Shown one piece after another: positions 51,800 through 61,944 of a stretch of 64,000 nucleotides of DNA. A model generated the notes under the pieces. It did not search any database and was not told where the DNA came from. It saw nothing but the letters and a program-made list of their open reading frames with translations. Source of the DNA: Liolophura sinensis (lineage: Eukaryota > Mollusca > Polyplacophora > Chitonida > Chitonidae); NCBI RefSeq assembly GCF_032854445.1, contig NC_088304.1, positions 25,433,704 through 25,497,703 of the forward strand, written 5' to 3'. The position numbers and the translations under genes were made by a program. Within the stretch, counting starts at the first letter, position 1, and each line of letters begins with the position of its first letter.

Positions 51800-54700
51800 G
51801 AAATCAAAATCTCGTCTGTTTTCGATGTCCACATTCAACCAAGCTGCCTTTTTTCATGCATAAATGAAAGAGCACAAACTGACACAATTTCTCCCTACAA
51901 CGGATCATAACTTTTAGGGCTCTAGCTGACCAAGCATCTTTATGGCTTCTGGTGAACGCCCATAAAACCTTGACCAAGGCTGAGGACAGTAGATCGAATA
52001 CTGATACCGCTGTATCCACTATGATTTTACGTCAAGAGCATTGTCACATACCTGATAACGTCTGGCCGTTTTCTTCGGGCTAAAAATATGAATTATGACG
52101 TTTTTTCATACATGGTTAATCAATTAAGTAGGCAGGTTTTAATCACAGTTGCTGTGTACCCCTTTGATACATTTAGCGATTGCTTTAGTTCTTTCTTCTA
52201 GTCTTTTAAATAAAAGGGTTTCCAGCAACTACCATATAAAAACAACATTGGTCACATTCCAAAGAAACCATATAACAACAGATCTTTAATAAGAATTGAA
52301 GGAAAAGTTTATCAACTGGCTTTCCTCGTAGGTCTTCAGATTTTGAGACAAACTGACTTTAACAAGAATCCTCAGCTCAGTGAAGCAAACAAAGAATAAC
52401 AACTTATAATAGTTAGATTGACGTCATAGCATATCAATGGTTTAAAGGGAGATCTCCGCCCCTGGCGTGGTTTGCGTACCATACAACTGTCTCAAATGAG
52501 GTCATGCAACTTTAATCGCACCAGAATATTTTCACGTGTGGGCGTATGTTTGATTCATGGAACGTAATACAGTTGTTGTTGCCCCAAAGCGTGTCGAGAG
52601 TATTGTTCAGAAAACATTTCAAGCCTATTTCCAACAATAATCAACCCTTTTGCTACTATACTGATTGATTGACCTAAAACAATTTCACTTGCACGATGGC
52701 GTGGTTTTGTTAGAGAAAAGCGGTGAGTTACTGATGAATTTTATCATGGGTCTTTGGCATTGTTTTCATGTTATCTTTTTATTAAATGTGATGATAAGGT
52801 AATTCTGTACGTCAGTGATGTGTAGTACATTGCAATCAACATATGTGCACTTTTAAACCCAATTCTTCTTAAGTCATGGTGGTAGGGCGCGTGTAGTGTG
52901 CAACTGTTTAAAATTTACATGATCAGTTAGAAAAAAACCTATCACTGAGGTAAATTGGCAAGAGGCTGGTTTCACCGGTTACGCTTGGCCATTGTCCTTG
53001 CTGACCTGGATTAACTCTCTATGTAGTAGTGTGAAACATGAAACATTAGACCGTGTGCTCACAGCCTTAAAATCGAGCACTTGACTCATCAAGCTACATT
53101 CTGTATTTTCTCATTATTTTCTAGAGAGCGCGGGGGAAAAGCCTTCCATCCCATGTGCGACCGCAAAGGTTTTTATTTTGAATGTTTTATGGTTGTTAAC
53201 GACGTAATACTAAGCTTATTATGCACCATTTTGGGGAACGTTCAAAGCATAGAGGTGGAGGGGAACTATGCATGGATACCAAGAGAAGAACACGAGGGAA
53301 CAGTTAAGGTTTGAAGTCTTGCCCATAACGCGCTTGTTGAGTTTGCAGCTTTCTGGCACAGCAATAAAGTCGGCTCCTGAAACCATAGCTCAATACCGGC
53401 CATTGCGTAACGGTTTGTAATCACAACTTGTAATCAATGTTGTTTACGCTATTCAGTCAGGTCCATGAAGTTATGGTGACAGCAGTGGAATGAGGAGATG
53501 TTAAGGCTCAATATGCAGAAGGAAACTGATGTCACGTATACTCATTGTCACACTACATAAACGTCTAATTCGATTTTGTTACAGCGACTTCTAGAGCCAT
53601 GCACTGGAACATTGGACGGTCAAATACGATATAAAGTTTAATGTGCAGTTACGCAAGACACAAAAAGGCAAACGTTTGCTAAAGCATTAAACATCTGATC
53701 TCTGTGACACAAATAAACAGTTCAGTAAACACAATCCACAAACATGTTGGCACGTCCGGTCACTAACTAATTCTTTAATGCCGCCAGTGATACAAACAAT
53801 GCAACAATATCAAGTATTCAAATATAAATCTGATTATATGCTCGCAGGGAGGCACAAGGGCAAATATACAGCCTATGTCTAGAATAACTGTGAAATTGTA
53901 TTTTTCCTAAAAGTTCTATTTGATGTTAATAATCTTCAGTACATCCTTACGGGACCTCGTTCAGTTAACAGACGATAGAACCAATCGGGTGTATCGTCCG
54001 TATAATTAGTAACCCGGTACGCTGTTTCCCCAAGAGACTCGCTGATAACACGGTAGAGTTGTGTAATACAGATGGCATACGGAAACGTCTCCGACACCAT
54101 GACGTCAATGTGTAGGATTAACGGAGGCTTGCTCAAGCGTTATCTCACAAGAAGACGATATCTTCTCTTGTTTCATTATTGCCAACGGCTACGAAAGATA
54201 AAAAAACTCATGAGTCTCTCGATAGGTCATTGTAATTGTTTATGTGTAAAAAAAATAATGTGTCTCATAGGTTCTTGACACCCAGTCAAAACATCCTAAA
54301 ACACGATCGGTCTCTTGTCTCTTTTTTGCTGACGGCAGGACTAACCTCTGAAACGACAATCTTCTTTTCCCAAAGGAGCCAAAATACTCGACAAGGTAAA
54401 ATATGAATCTAGCAACCCTACACTGAATTGGACATTAATCACGTGAAAAATTGCTTATGTAATGAAAGCCAGACGTTGTGATCACAAATGAACTGAGGAG
54501 ATACAGATTCTCCAGCAATATTAGCAATTTGAATCCCTCAAATGTAGCGGCATTGTACCAGGAGTGATTCATATTTTCCGCTGAGACCACGTTCTTTTTC
54601 ACCAGCTGTCTACTAGTTAGTTTATAGTTGTGATCACAAGCTTGGTACAGTATCAGAGAAAGAGGGCTGATCATACTTTAAGACAGCGGAGTTCGATACG

Positions 54701-54930
54701 AAATGATCTTCTGCTTGTTGTATTTCCACAAAATAAGAAATGTTTTGTGGACATTTTTGTAGTTAAACTACAGATTGTTTCCTACTTGAAATTCCTTAAT
54801 CCAAAGCTAAATCAAAAGTCGACTAAATGAAAAACACTGACATAAGGATGATCCCTCAATATCTCAACTGGAATCATTCTAATATTTCATCCGGTTACCT
54901 GACAACGTGAACTTTGTATCAACTGATATC
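51800..54930. other. 3.1 kb without a recognised gene
   Basis: Near 53125 a good acceptor-like TTCTCATTATTTTCTAG precedes a short open piece, but no strong donor or partner exon follows. Otherwise this is AT-rich sequence with no repeats seen. Confidence 0.4.
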
Positions 54931-54933
54931 CGA

Positions 54934-55200
54934 CCGCTTGGCGTTCAGCATTTAGGAGAAGTGCAACTGTATCAGTATAATGAAACAGTTATAGAATCTA
55001 TAATTCTATAACGGGGGGGGGGGGGGGGGGGGGGCTTACTTGCCCTCGGTAAGTCGTCTCAGTGAAGCAGCACTAGATAAAAGAACGGTGGAAATCCGTC
55101 CAGCAACATGGAGGCACATTACATGCACTCTAAGAACTCCGTCGTCATACGACTGAAAAATGATAAAGTACGACGTTAAGCCTCAAGCACTCACTCACTG
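54934..55200 (+). mobile_element. SINE family B with a hairpin and G22 insert
   Basis: CGCTTGGCGTTCAGCATTTA, TAAGTCGTCTCAGTGAAGCA, ACTAGATAAAAGAACGGTGG and CGTCATACGACTGAAAAATG match the family. The segment where other copies read GGCTCG-GCGGGGC holds a 25-nt palindrome and a run of 22 G instead. Confidence 0.88.
54988..55034 (+). repeat. 25-nt palindrome followed directly by 22 G
   Basis: GTTATAGAAT and ATTCTATAAC form a 10-bp stem around CTATA (54988-55012). The G run fills 55013-55034. The G run could form a quadruplex. Its length may also vary or be mis-sequenced. Confidence 0.9.
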
Positions 55201-55804
55201 ACATCCTATCAAATAATGTAGTTATTCGTCATTTTATGGGTTTAGCTTACTAAGATAGGAGTAACCGTTCTCTGTTGAAGTAGAGTTAAATGGTCGAGAA
55301 ACATCCCAGGTGGACATGCGCATTAGTATAAGTGGATCACCGCCAGATAATCTAATAACATCGAACGACTATCAGTTCAATGAGATACAGTGTTGAGCGT
55401 GATGTTATAACGTTACAAACATTTATATTAATTTAGTTCTTTTAAGATTTTTGAGATTCTTCTAGTATACAACATAGACATTAGCGTGAGTGGGAGAGAG
55501 TTTTACATGTTGCAGGTCATGATTTGTGGGTGGGGGGGGGGGGCAGATCAAAATTTATTGGTTTGGCCATGCATTCATTTTGAGTGTATCAGCAAGCGTT
55601 AAACCAGCCCCAATGTGTTTGTATGTCAACCATTATCAATTGGTTGTAGTTGGGATACAGCGCACTATGTCCTGGCAGGAGTCAATATGGCCACAGTTAC
55701 CAGGCGTATCGCTATTTTTCTGTTGGGTCATTTCCAGTGTCTTTATGACGTCATTTGTTTTAGTTACAATGGTTGTCAGTATAATTTGACTAGGTGGGGT
55801 GTCA
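55201..55804. other. No gene seen; 12-G run at 55532-55543
   Basis: Open frames of 80-90 codons at 55526-55857 overlap the SINE-like block and show no domain. Confidence 0.4.
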
Positions 55805-55965
55805 TGTCTGGTGTCTTCGGCATGATACTTCAGTGGCGCAGCACTTTGGCGACATGAATTCGCCCTGCCACAAGAATCCACAGCATATGTACATTCACCT
55901 AATGACTCCTCACAGTCATATGACTGACAAATTGTAAAGTACGGCGTAAAACGCCAAGCATACAG
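55805..55965 (+). mobile_element. SINE family B-like 3' end, second copy of the 41.3-kb subfamily
   Basis: CGCCCTGCCACAAGAATCCA, AGCATATGTACATTCACCTA, GTCATATGACTGACAAATTG and TACGGCGTAAAACGCCAAGC match 41250-41372 in order. Confidence 0.7.
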
Positions 55966-58400
55966 GCAACATACGAACTTTCACGATTCATATTTCTCTA
56001 CATCGCTTTACTGTAAAACCCGAACAGCAACGGCAGTGTGATAGTTGGCAAATGGCCACAAATAAACGGTGAAATAAGGCCTCTTGTCAATTTACATCAG
56101 TTAGAGGTAAAAAATTCAGCATCAGTATTGATTATATTGAGCAATTGGGGAAACAAAAAACATACCACGCTGAAGACGCATAAAAGAAAATACATTATGT
56201 ACAGGCTCAGTTTAGGATTTCAGTGTAACGCAAAATGGGCATTTGGAAAATTTGACTGAGCTGTCAGAAGAACTATTGCGTCATAACTAATATCGTCATA
56301 ACTGTTAAACCCCGTGCCTGTCTCTTATAATCATCGGTCAAGGTTGACTGAAAACAAAAAAGTTGATTTTGTCTGCATGAAAACAGCCTTGTCGTCTTCT
56401 TTGTAGACGGTCTGAAATCAATATATAAGCTTCTTCGGCATTGATGTTGGTTTTACAAAGCTGAGGCTATGTACCTTTCACAGAGGCTACGAATTCCTAA
56501 ATGACGAAACAGACACGTAGCAGTGAAGAGCTTTCTTCGTTTTGAAGGAAACCGTAGTTTCCCCCAACTACACTACCGCCCTTTGCAACGTACCTGACAG
56601 AACTGGAACTGTCAGGTATTATCACAGGTTAGAAACTGGATTCGATCCGTGACCTCCTTGACCCATCACATAACATTACTAAAGTACACATGCAGGGCAC
56701 CATGAAATGATGTGGAATATTGTTTAAACATGTAGTTTTCAAAAACATCAGTTTATTGAGCAATTTATTGAATGTATCTGCCTGTTCGCGACAACCGGAA
56801 GTGATGGGTTTTGCTCACAGGTTTATCCTGCTATGCTACACTAACAAAAACATGTGTCTATACCTCATGCAATGTCCAAAATTCAGTTATCAAGGAAGTG
56901 AACAAAATTTCCTTGGCAGAGTTAGTAAAAGCCTTAATTAGTCGACCACAAGAGTTGTTGACATGGTGGTGAAGTAAAATAGGGTAAACAAATTTGTCAC
57001 CTGTTGTGTCTTTGCACTGATTAAACTAATAAAGACATCCAAATGAAGACAGAACACTGTTGTGTAACTGCACACTCCCATAGTCTATTCCATACCATAA
57101 TACTCACTCGCTCGGTGATCCAAAACCTAACTTGTGCAAGTGCGGAACACTACACATGTCATAATTAAGAATTGACCTGGTCAAGTGATCAGTCTAACAA
57201 GATTGTCATAGGGTGAACCGGTATTCCTTTATTGCTTTATTGCTTTAGAGAATGGTTAGTTTGAAGTCGACAAAATCTTATCGAGGAAATAGCATTCGTA
57301 TGAACTAATACCTGATCAGGCAATATCTCTTATTCATTATGCACTGGCTTCACTTTACACAAGATAGAAGGATCCCTTATATGTAGAAATAGGATTAACC
57401 GACTGGGAGAGGATCCAGGTGGCAAATCGCACTGGTGTAAAGTTAATAGGGTGCCAAGTAATGCTATACTATTGCTCAATAAGGCGAAATGTGATACAAT
57501 GTAGATTGGGTTATGTAAATAGTTATTATCATTTGTATTATTGTGTATTTGAAAATACCACCATTGTGGCATTGCGTTTGTTGTGATATGGAAACCTTTT
57601 CTATATATAGAATATAATAAAGAACTATAATGAAAATAATGAAAACCAATACGTACATTACGGAAAGGTACAGAAAATAAATATGTTGAATTGTTAATTG
57701 CTAATCGATCATCTTTTGTTGATATACCTCCTATCAAATTGGTTCGGCCTGCGCGCTAAAACAGGAAAAGGTTGGTGATGGAATCAATGCAACTGCTTTA
57801 AAAGAAAAATCCCCTACCCATTGAACTCGCAATTATACGTGAATAGCCAATGTTAGCAAGCAGGAAGCCACATTTTGTCTTGGTGCTTTTATTCTCTCTC
57901 CGACAGGATGAGGAAAGATGGAAACGGCGGAAATGAACTCACAAGCACCCTTCCAAAAACGTAGGCTACACTCCCATCAAAATTCAATTCTATTAGTGAT
58001 GAATAACTCTTTGGAGTATATCTTTAGACATAATCAGTTAACCGGTACCTAAAATGGATTATGACAATATGGATTATGACAAGTAAGCGACTTGGCAGTT
58101 GACCGCTCAGAAAATGATTATTAATTTATTTACATAGGCAGTGGTCTAGAGTGTCAAAAAACGATCATGCCTTCAGGTGGCGTTTCGAATCCAGCTTTTG
58201 TTAATTTACAGGTAGTTTTTCAGTTTTGCCTAATTGACCTACGTAGGCAATAGTTTTATTGGTGTTTTACTGGAATCATGAATACCACATGTAGGGCGTC
58301 ATCTCAACATACGTGATTTGAAGTCTGCTGCAATACGTCATAAATAGGTACAGTTATGTACTCGCTCACAGAAATGTAAAAACAAACATAAACCGAAACA
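55966..58400. other. Intergenic; part of a dispersed repeat at 56033-56112
   Basis: 56033-56112 matches 62301-62382 (GCAGTGTGATAGTT-GCA, GGTCTCTTGT-AAT-TAC, TCAGTT). A 135-codon minus-strand frame at 57330-57737 has no recognised motif. No exon was supported. Confidence 0.45.
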
Positions 58401-58414
58401 TAGGTGGAAACTTC

Positions 58415-58420
58415 TTTATT
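58415..58420 (-). promoter_or_regulatory. Poly(A) signal AATAAA of the minus-strand gene
   Basis: The minus strand reads GAATAAAG about 145 nt past the stop codon of the five-exon gene, a normal 3' UTR distance. Confidence 0.5.
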
Positions 58421-58561
58421 CAAACAAACAATCTGTATCCAACTGCACATGGCCAATCGTTTGGAAACCGAAAGCCTACTTTCAGACAACGTACACTGTA
58501 ACATGACAATGAGCGTGAAAATAAGTGACAAGCACGAAAGAGACTATGACGAGAGCTCCCG

Positions 58562-59683
58562 CTAAAGTTTTCTAATCTTTCTTGATGTTGGTGCAGATAT
58601 AGGACAGTCCTCGGAATAACGATGTAGCTTTCTGTTCTGCAAACAAAGAGGAAGGTATTATTATCATAATGAGAGGAAATCATTCTCTGAATCATTGCAA
58701 ATGAATGTTTAAATAGACTTTTAATAGAAGGATAATTGATTTGTTTCTTTACCTCGTTTCTTAACAACCTTACAGTACCCTGACCCTGGTCTACGAATTG
58801 GCGTAAAAGTCGAATCATTCATCAGTTATTCATTGCAACAAACAGTAAGGATATCATTTTCATCATGAATGAAAATGTTTCTGGTAGTGGGCAACAAAGA
58901 CAAAAAATGGCGTTCTCAAAGAGAAGACGCACTATTTATAGTCATTTTTTACCTTTTCTTGGCGGTTTTTGCTCTCGTTCCGCGGATAACGGAATCTCTG
59001 TGTCACTTATGTCAGACTCAATGTCATACATCTTCTCCATGTGCTGTCGGACTGTAAAACATAGAGGACATCTTAATTGTGATGTTAGATGTTGGACGAA
59101 GGACAACCTTAACAGTTGTGGATCACAAGAGAACTTGTGGATAGTTAATATGTAAAGTCATAATGTTTATGATGTGTTATGATAATCTTTTGAGATGTTT
59201 GTGTGTTTATTTCTTTAATAAAAAAATTTGTTTAACTGTTTTTAAAATCTTACCTTTCTTTAACTTCATTAGGTACGGGAAACATCCCATAAAAGCTGAA
59301 ACGAATAAATACAATTTTAAGTTGTGAAAAAATACAATCAAGAAAGAAGGTAAAATATTTAAAAAAAATGAGAAAACAATAGAAATCAGTTGTTCTTTTG
59401 ATTTAAAGATATAAATGCTCACCAGAACCATTTTAGATGGTTTATGTCGCCATTCACAATCCATCATAAATATATCATCGTTAACGAATTAAATAATTTA
59501 GTGTCTAATACAAAATTTAATAACACTTCAAGTTTTGAAAATTATACATTCTACAAGCAGTCATGTAAACAAATATACGAATGGATGCGTTTCTGATAAA
59601 CACTTTTTGTAATCTGTGTACATTTTAACGAGTAAACATCAGTATTAGTTTGTAGATAACTCACCAAATGGTAATGCACTCAT
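58562..59683 (-). CDS. Unrecognised small protein, five exons, about 90 residues
   Basis: Exons on the minus strand are 59683-59665 (from ATG), 59295-59254, 59051-58953, 58790-58753 and 58636-58562 (stop TAG). Phases 1, 1, 1, 0 match throughout and the total is 273 nt. Splice sites are good: donors GTGAGT, GTAAGA, GTAAAA, GTAAAG; acceptors TTATTCGTTTCAG, GTTTTACAG, CGTAG (weak) and CTTTGTTTGCAG. An in-frame TGA precedes the ATG, which has A at -3. The N-terminus MSALPFAFMGCFPYLMKLKK is hydrophobic then basic. A middle part HMEKMYDIESDISDTEIPLS is acidic. The C-terminus is basic (SAPTSRKIRKL). A different acceptor in exon 4 (CAG at 58785) gives another tail that also ends soon. I recognise no family. 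It could be a small membrane-associated protein. Confidence 0.55.
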
Positions 59684-59784
59684 ATTGAATGTATCCACAA
59701 GTTCAAACTCCTTGCTTTGCAGCTGTGATCACTTAATATTTGTGATTACCGTGACTGGAGTTACCAGGCGTATCCAAGTTATTA

Positions 59785-59915
59785 TGACGTCATTATTGTT
59801 GAATAATAACGTCAGCCGTTATGTGATACTTCCGCCATTGTGACGTCATTTGTGTGGCGTTGTGAGTGTGCGGCAAAATCATGCAGTTATTCTCTGTGAC
59901 GTGATAATGACGTCT
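59785..59915 (-). promoter_or_regulatory. CRE-like site cluster, candidate promoter of the minus-strand gene
   Basis: Two perfect TGACGTCA palindromes (59785-59792 and 59841-59848) are followed by TGACGTGA (59897-59904) and TGACGTCT (59908-59915). An AACGTCA half-site lies near 59808. All are about 100-230 bp upstream of the ATG at 59683. CREB/ATF bZIP factors bind such sites in animals. No TATA box was defined. Confidence 0.45.
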
Positions 59916-60378
59916 GCTGTGCTGTGAGTGGTGGAGTCTCGATGTCATTAGGGTGCAGTCTACGGTTTAGCCTGGGGACGTTAACAAAATAAAAAAAACT
60001 GACCGGACATATTCACCTAGTACTCTCCTTGTTTTGATCACACTGAAAATATACCCTTAAACTGTTTACAACATCGTAGATCACATCTCTCAACATATAA
60101 TAGTGTTATCTGAGCCGTGCAGAGCTATCTCAGCTGTATTTCTGCCTTTGTATTAGATACTGGGCAAAAAGTAGTTCGCATGTGTAGTCAAACCTCATTA
60201 ATCCAGTTCTACAAAATTTGACACAAGGGATAGAAGTTAGAAAAGTGTATACCGCACCTTTCTGATCTACAGCTGACAACTATGTCAAGACGTGCGGTTA
60301 AACATTACGAAAGTGTAAAAACGATGTGCAGTATTTTGTTCATAACCTACAGTTTAATCGGTTTTTCTTTTACATTAT
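59916..60378. other. No gene seen
   Basis: AT-rich sequence upstream of the candidate promoter on the minus strand. Confidence 0.4.
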
Positions 60379-60490
60379 CTATATACATTGAGCTGTAGGA
60401 CTAGAACTGTAAATAGGATTACTTTGATCTTGATGTCCGGTGGTGGCATCTGGCTTCATGAAAACCACCATAATATGCCATACGAAGGTG
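60379..60490 (-). CDS. Candidate terminal exon with an NPIY motif
   Basis: On the minus strand the acceptor CCTTGATTCCAG opens a phase-2 stretch of 36 residues ending in TAG. It starts TFVWHIMVVFMKPDATTGHQ and includes DQSNPIYSSSP. A short hydrophobic run followed by a polar tail with N-P-x-Y would fit the end of a membrane protein, because NPxY is a known PTB or clathrin-adaptor motif. There is no partner exon and no AATAAA close by. It may be chance. Confidence 0.2.
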
Positions 60491-60579
60491 CTGGAATCAA
60501 GGCTTGTAACGAATGGGTTAAGGAAATTAATTCGTGTAGAAATGCATTTCGATGCTAAAAGAATCTTTTCTTTCAAAGA

Positions 60580-61239
60580 AAAGACAATTAATATTAGTAA
60601 TTATAATTAATAATTAATATTACTACTTATAATAGCAGAATACAAAGGCTGTGAAACCTCGATCAAGATATCGTAAATAAAAACAGCTGGGTATATCCAT
60701 GAAAGAATTTAACACCCGCTTTTTATCCAGACTCAGTTTCCTTTATGCTCATTTCAGCGGACTAATGGATGCTTTCAAGTATATATATACATATAACTAT
60801 AAAAACTGTAAACACGATGATTCCTTGTATGTGTATATTAAAATCGTTACTCAGCCATCGCTTATCCGTTTGACACGTATGTGGAACAAGGGATGAAATA
60901 CACACAGCCAAAGACTTACAGAACAACTCAGCCCAGGGATTCGTCTATTTCAATAACAATTTTCAAACACACTAACATTGATTTTCATCTCTAAACAAGC
61001 ATAGAGGCAGAGAGAAATCGTCGCCATTTTTCGGCCACCTCGGGAGATGACTAAGACAGGGACGGGATATGATAGGCGTAACGGTATTGCGTGACGGTGT
61101 GGCAACTGGTTGTACAGGCTGTATCAGCTTTAGGCTAACTCTGAAGGCTAACTCTGTGCATGCATAATCAATAATGTACAGATGTTTGCATTATTTTGGC
61201 GTCTTTTGCAATGAATTTCAACATCACGTCATTTACTGC
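60580..61239. other. No gene seen
   Basis: AT-rich sequence with an imperfect AT palindrome near 60588-60620 (TTAATATTAGTAATTATAAT). The block near 61060-61100 (GGTATTGCGTGACGGTGTGG) resembles 62835-62870. Confidence 0.4.
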
Positions 61240-61420
61240 TTGATTGATTTTAAGGCTCAAGGCAAGAATATTTCATTTACATGTATGCGAGGATGACCAG
61301 TTTGGCAGATCGGAGCGAACCACCGGGATTTGGCAAATATCCGACAAACCTTCCCGCATGTGATGCACAGATTTTCGCAGAGCGTCATCATGATGCAGAG
61401 TTCAATGTAATGGGTTTTCT
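61240..61420 (-). mobile_element. SINE family C, reverse copy
   Basis: CAAGAATATTTCATTTACAT, GAACCACCGGGATTTGGCAA and CTTCCCGCATGTGATGCACA are reverse relatives of the family C block at 12605-12710. The 69-codon open frame through it is therefore not a gene. Confidence 0.6.
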
Positions 61421-61782
61421 ACTCGAAAACATTAATGAAGAACAAGTTGTACATCAAATCTGGATGTTTCAGTCTGCAAACATGCAATAGTTTTTTTGTT
61501 ATACATCATGATCTTAGATATGACAGTCAGTCCATTTCCCCTCAGCTTCTTACCTCATTCAGAATGTATATATGGAACTGACTGAAGCAGGCGACTTGCG
61601 AAACGGATTACAAGGGGACACAAATCACGTTGCGACCAAAACCAGAATTGGTGTACATAGAACACGGTTTAACGCGTGACATATCAATTGTTGCGCAGAC
61701 GTTAAATCCCCACTGAGATGAATAGAAACGTACATCAGCTATAATAATGGTGCATGTAGTATTAGTGGAATTGTCCCCGCAG

Positions 61783-61941
61783 ACCTACATGTACATGCAA
61801 TACGATCTAAGCCTCCACACCAAGCCCACCGACAAAGGTTCCCAAGGACAGCACTGGCTGCGATATCTCGAGAAGTTCCTGTTTGAGACTAGAATTAAAC
61901 CAACTCAAAAAACGACATCGATGAAAGGACAAGGATCATAA
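61783..61941 (+). CDS. Candidate terminal exon, unrecognised
   Basis: The acceptor TTGTCCCCGCAG is followed by 52 codons and TAA. The reading starts TYMYMQYDLSLHTKPTDKG and continues QHWLRYLEKFLFETRI. Third positions are mostly C or G until the last third, unlike the AT-rich surroundings, which favours a real or recently lost exon. An unspliced start at ATG 61747 would also be open. No upstream exon or domain was recognised. Confidence 0.35.
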   Translation, partial: TYMYMQYDLSLHTKPTDKGSQGQHWLRYLEKFLFETRIKPTQKTTSMKGQGS

Positions 61942-61944
61942 CTG

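Noticed and set aside
53126-53168. Possible 43-bp exon after TTCTCATTATTTTCTAG
   Set aside because: The acceptor looks good, but the donor (AAAGGTTTTT) is weak and no partner exon was found.
57330-57737. 135-codon minus-strand open frame
   Set aside because: AT-rich composition with no recognised domain; considered as a LINE fragment, but no reverse-transcriptase motif was found.
61281-61490. 69-codon open frame with protein-like sequence
   Set aside because: Its DNA is a reverse copy of SINE family C, with blocks shared with 12605-12710.
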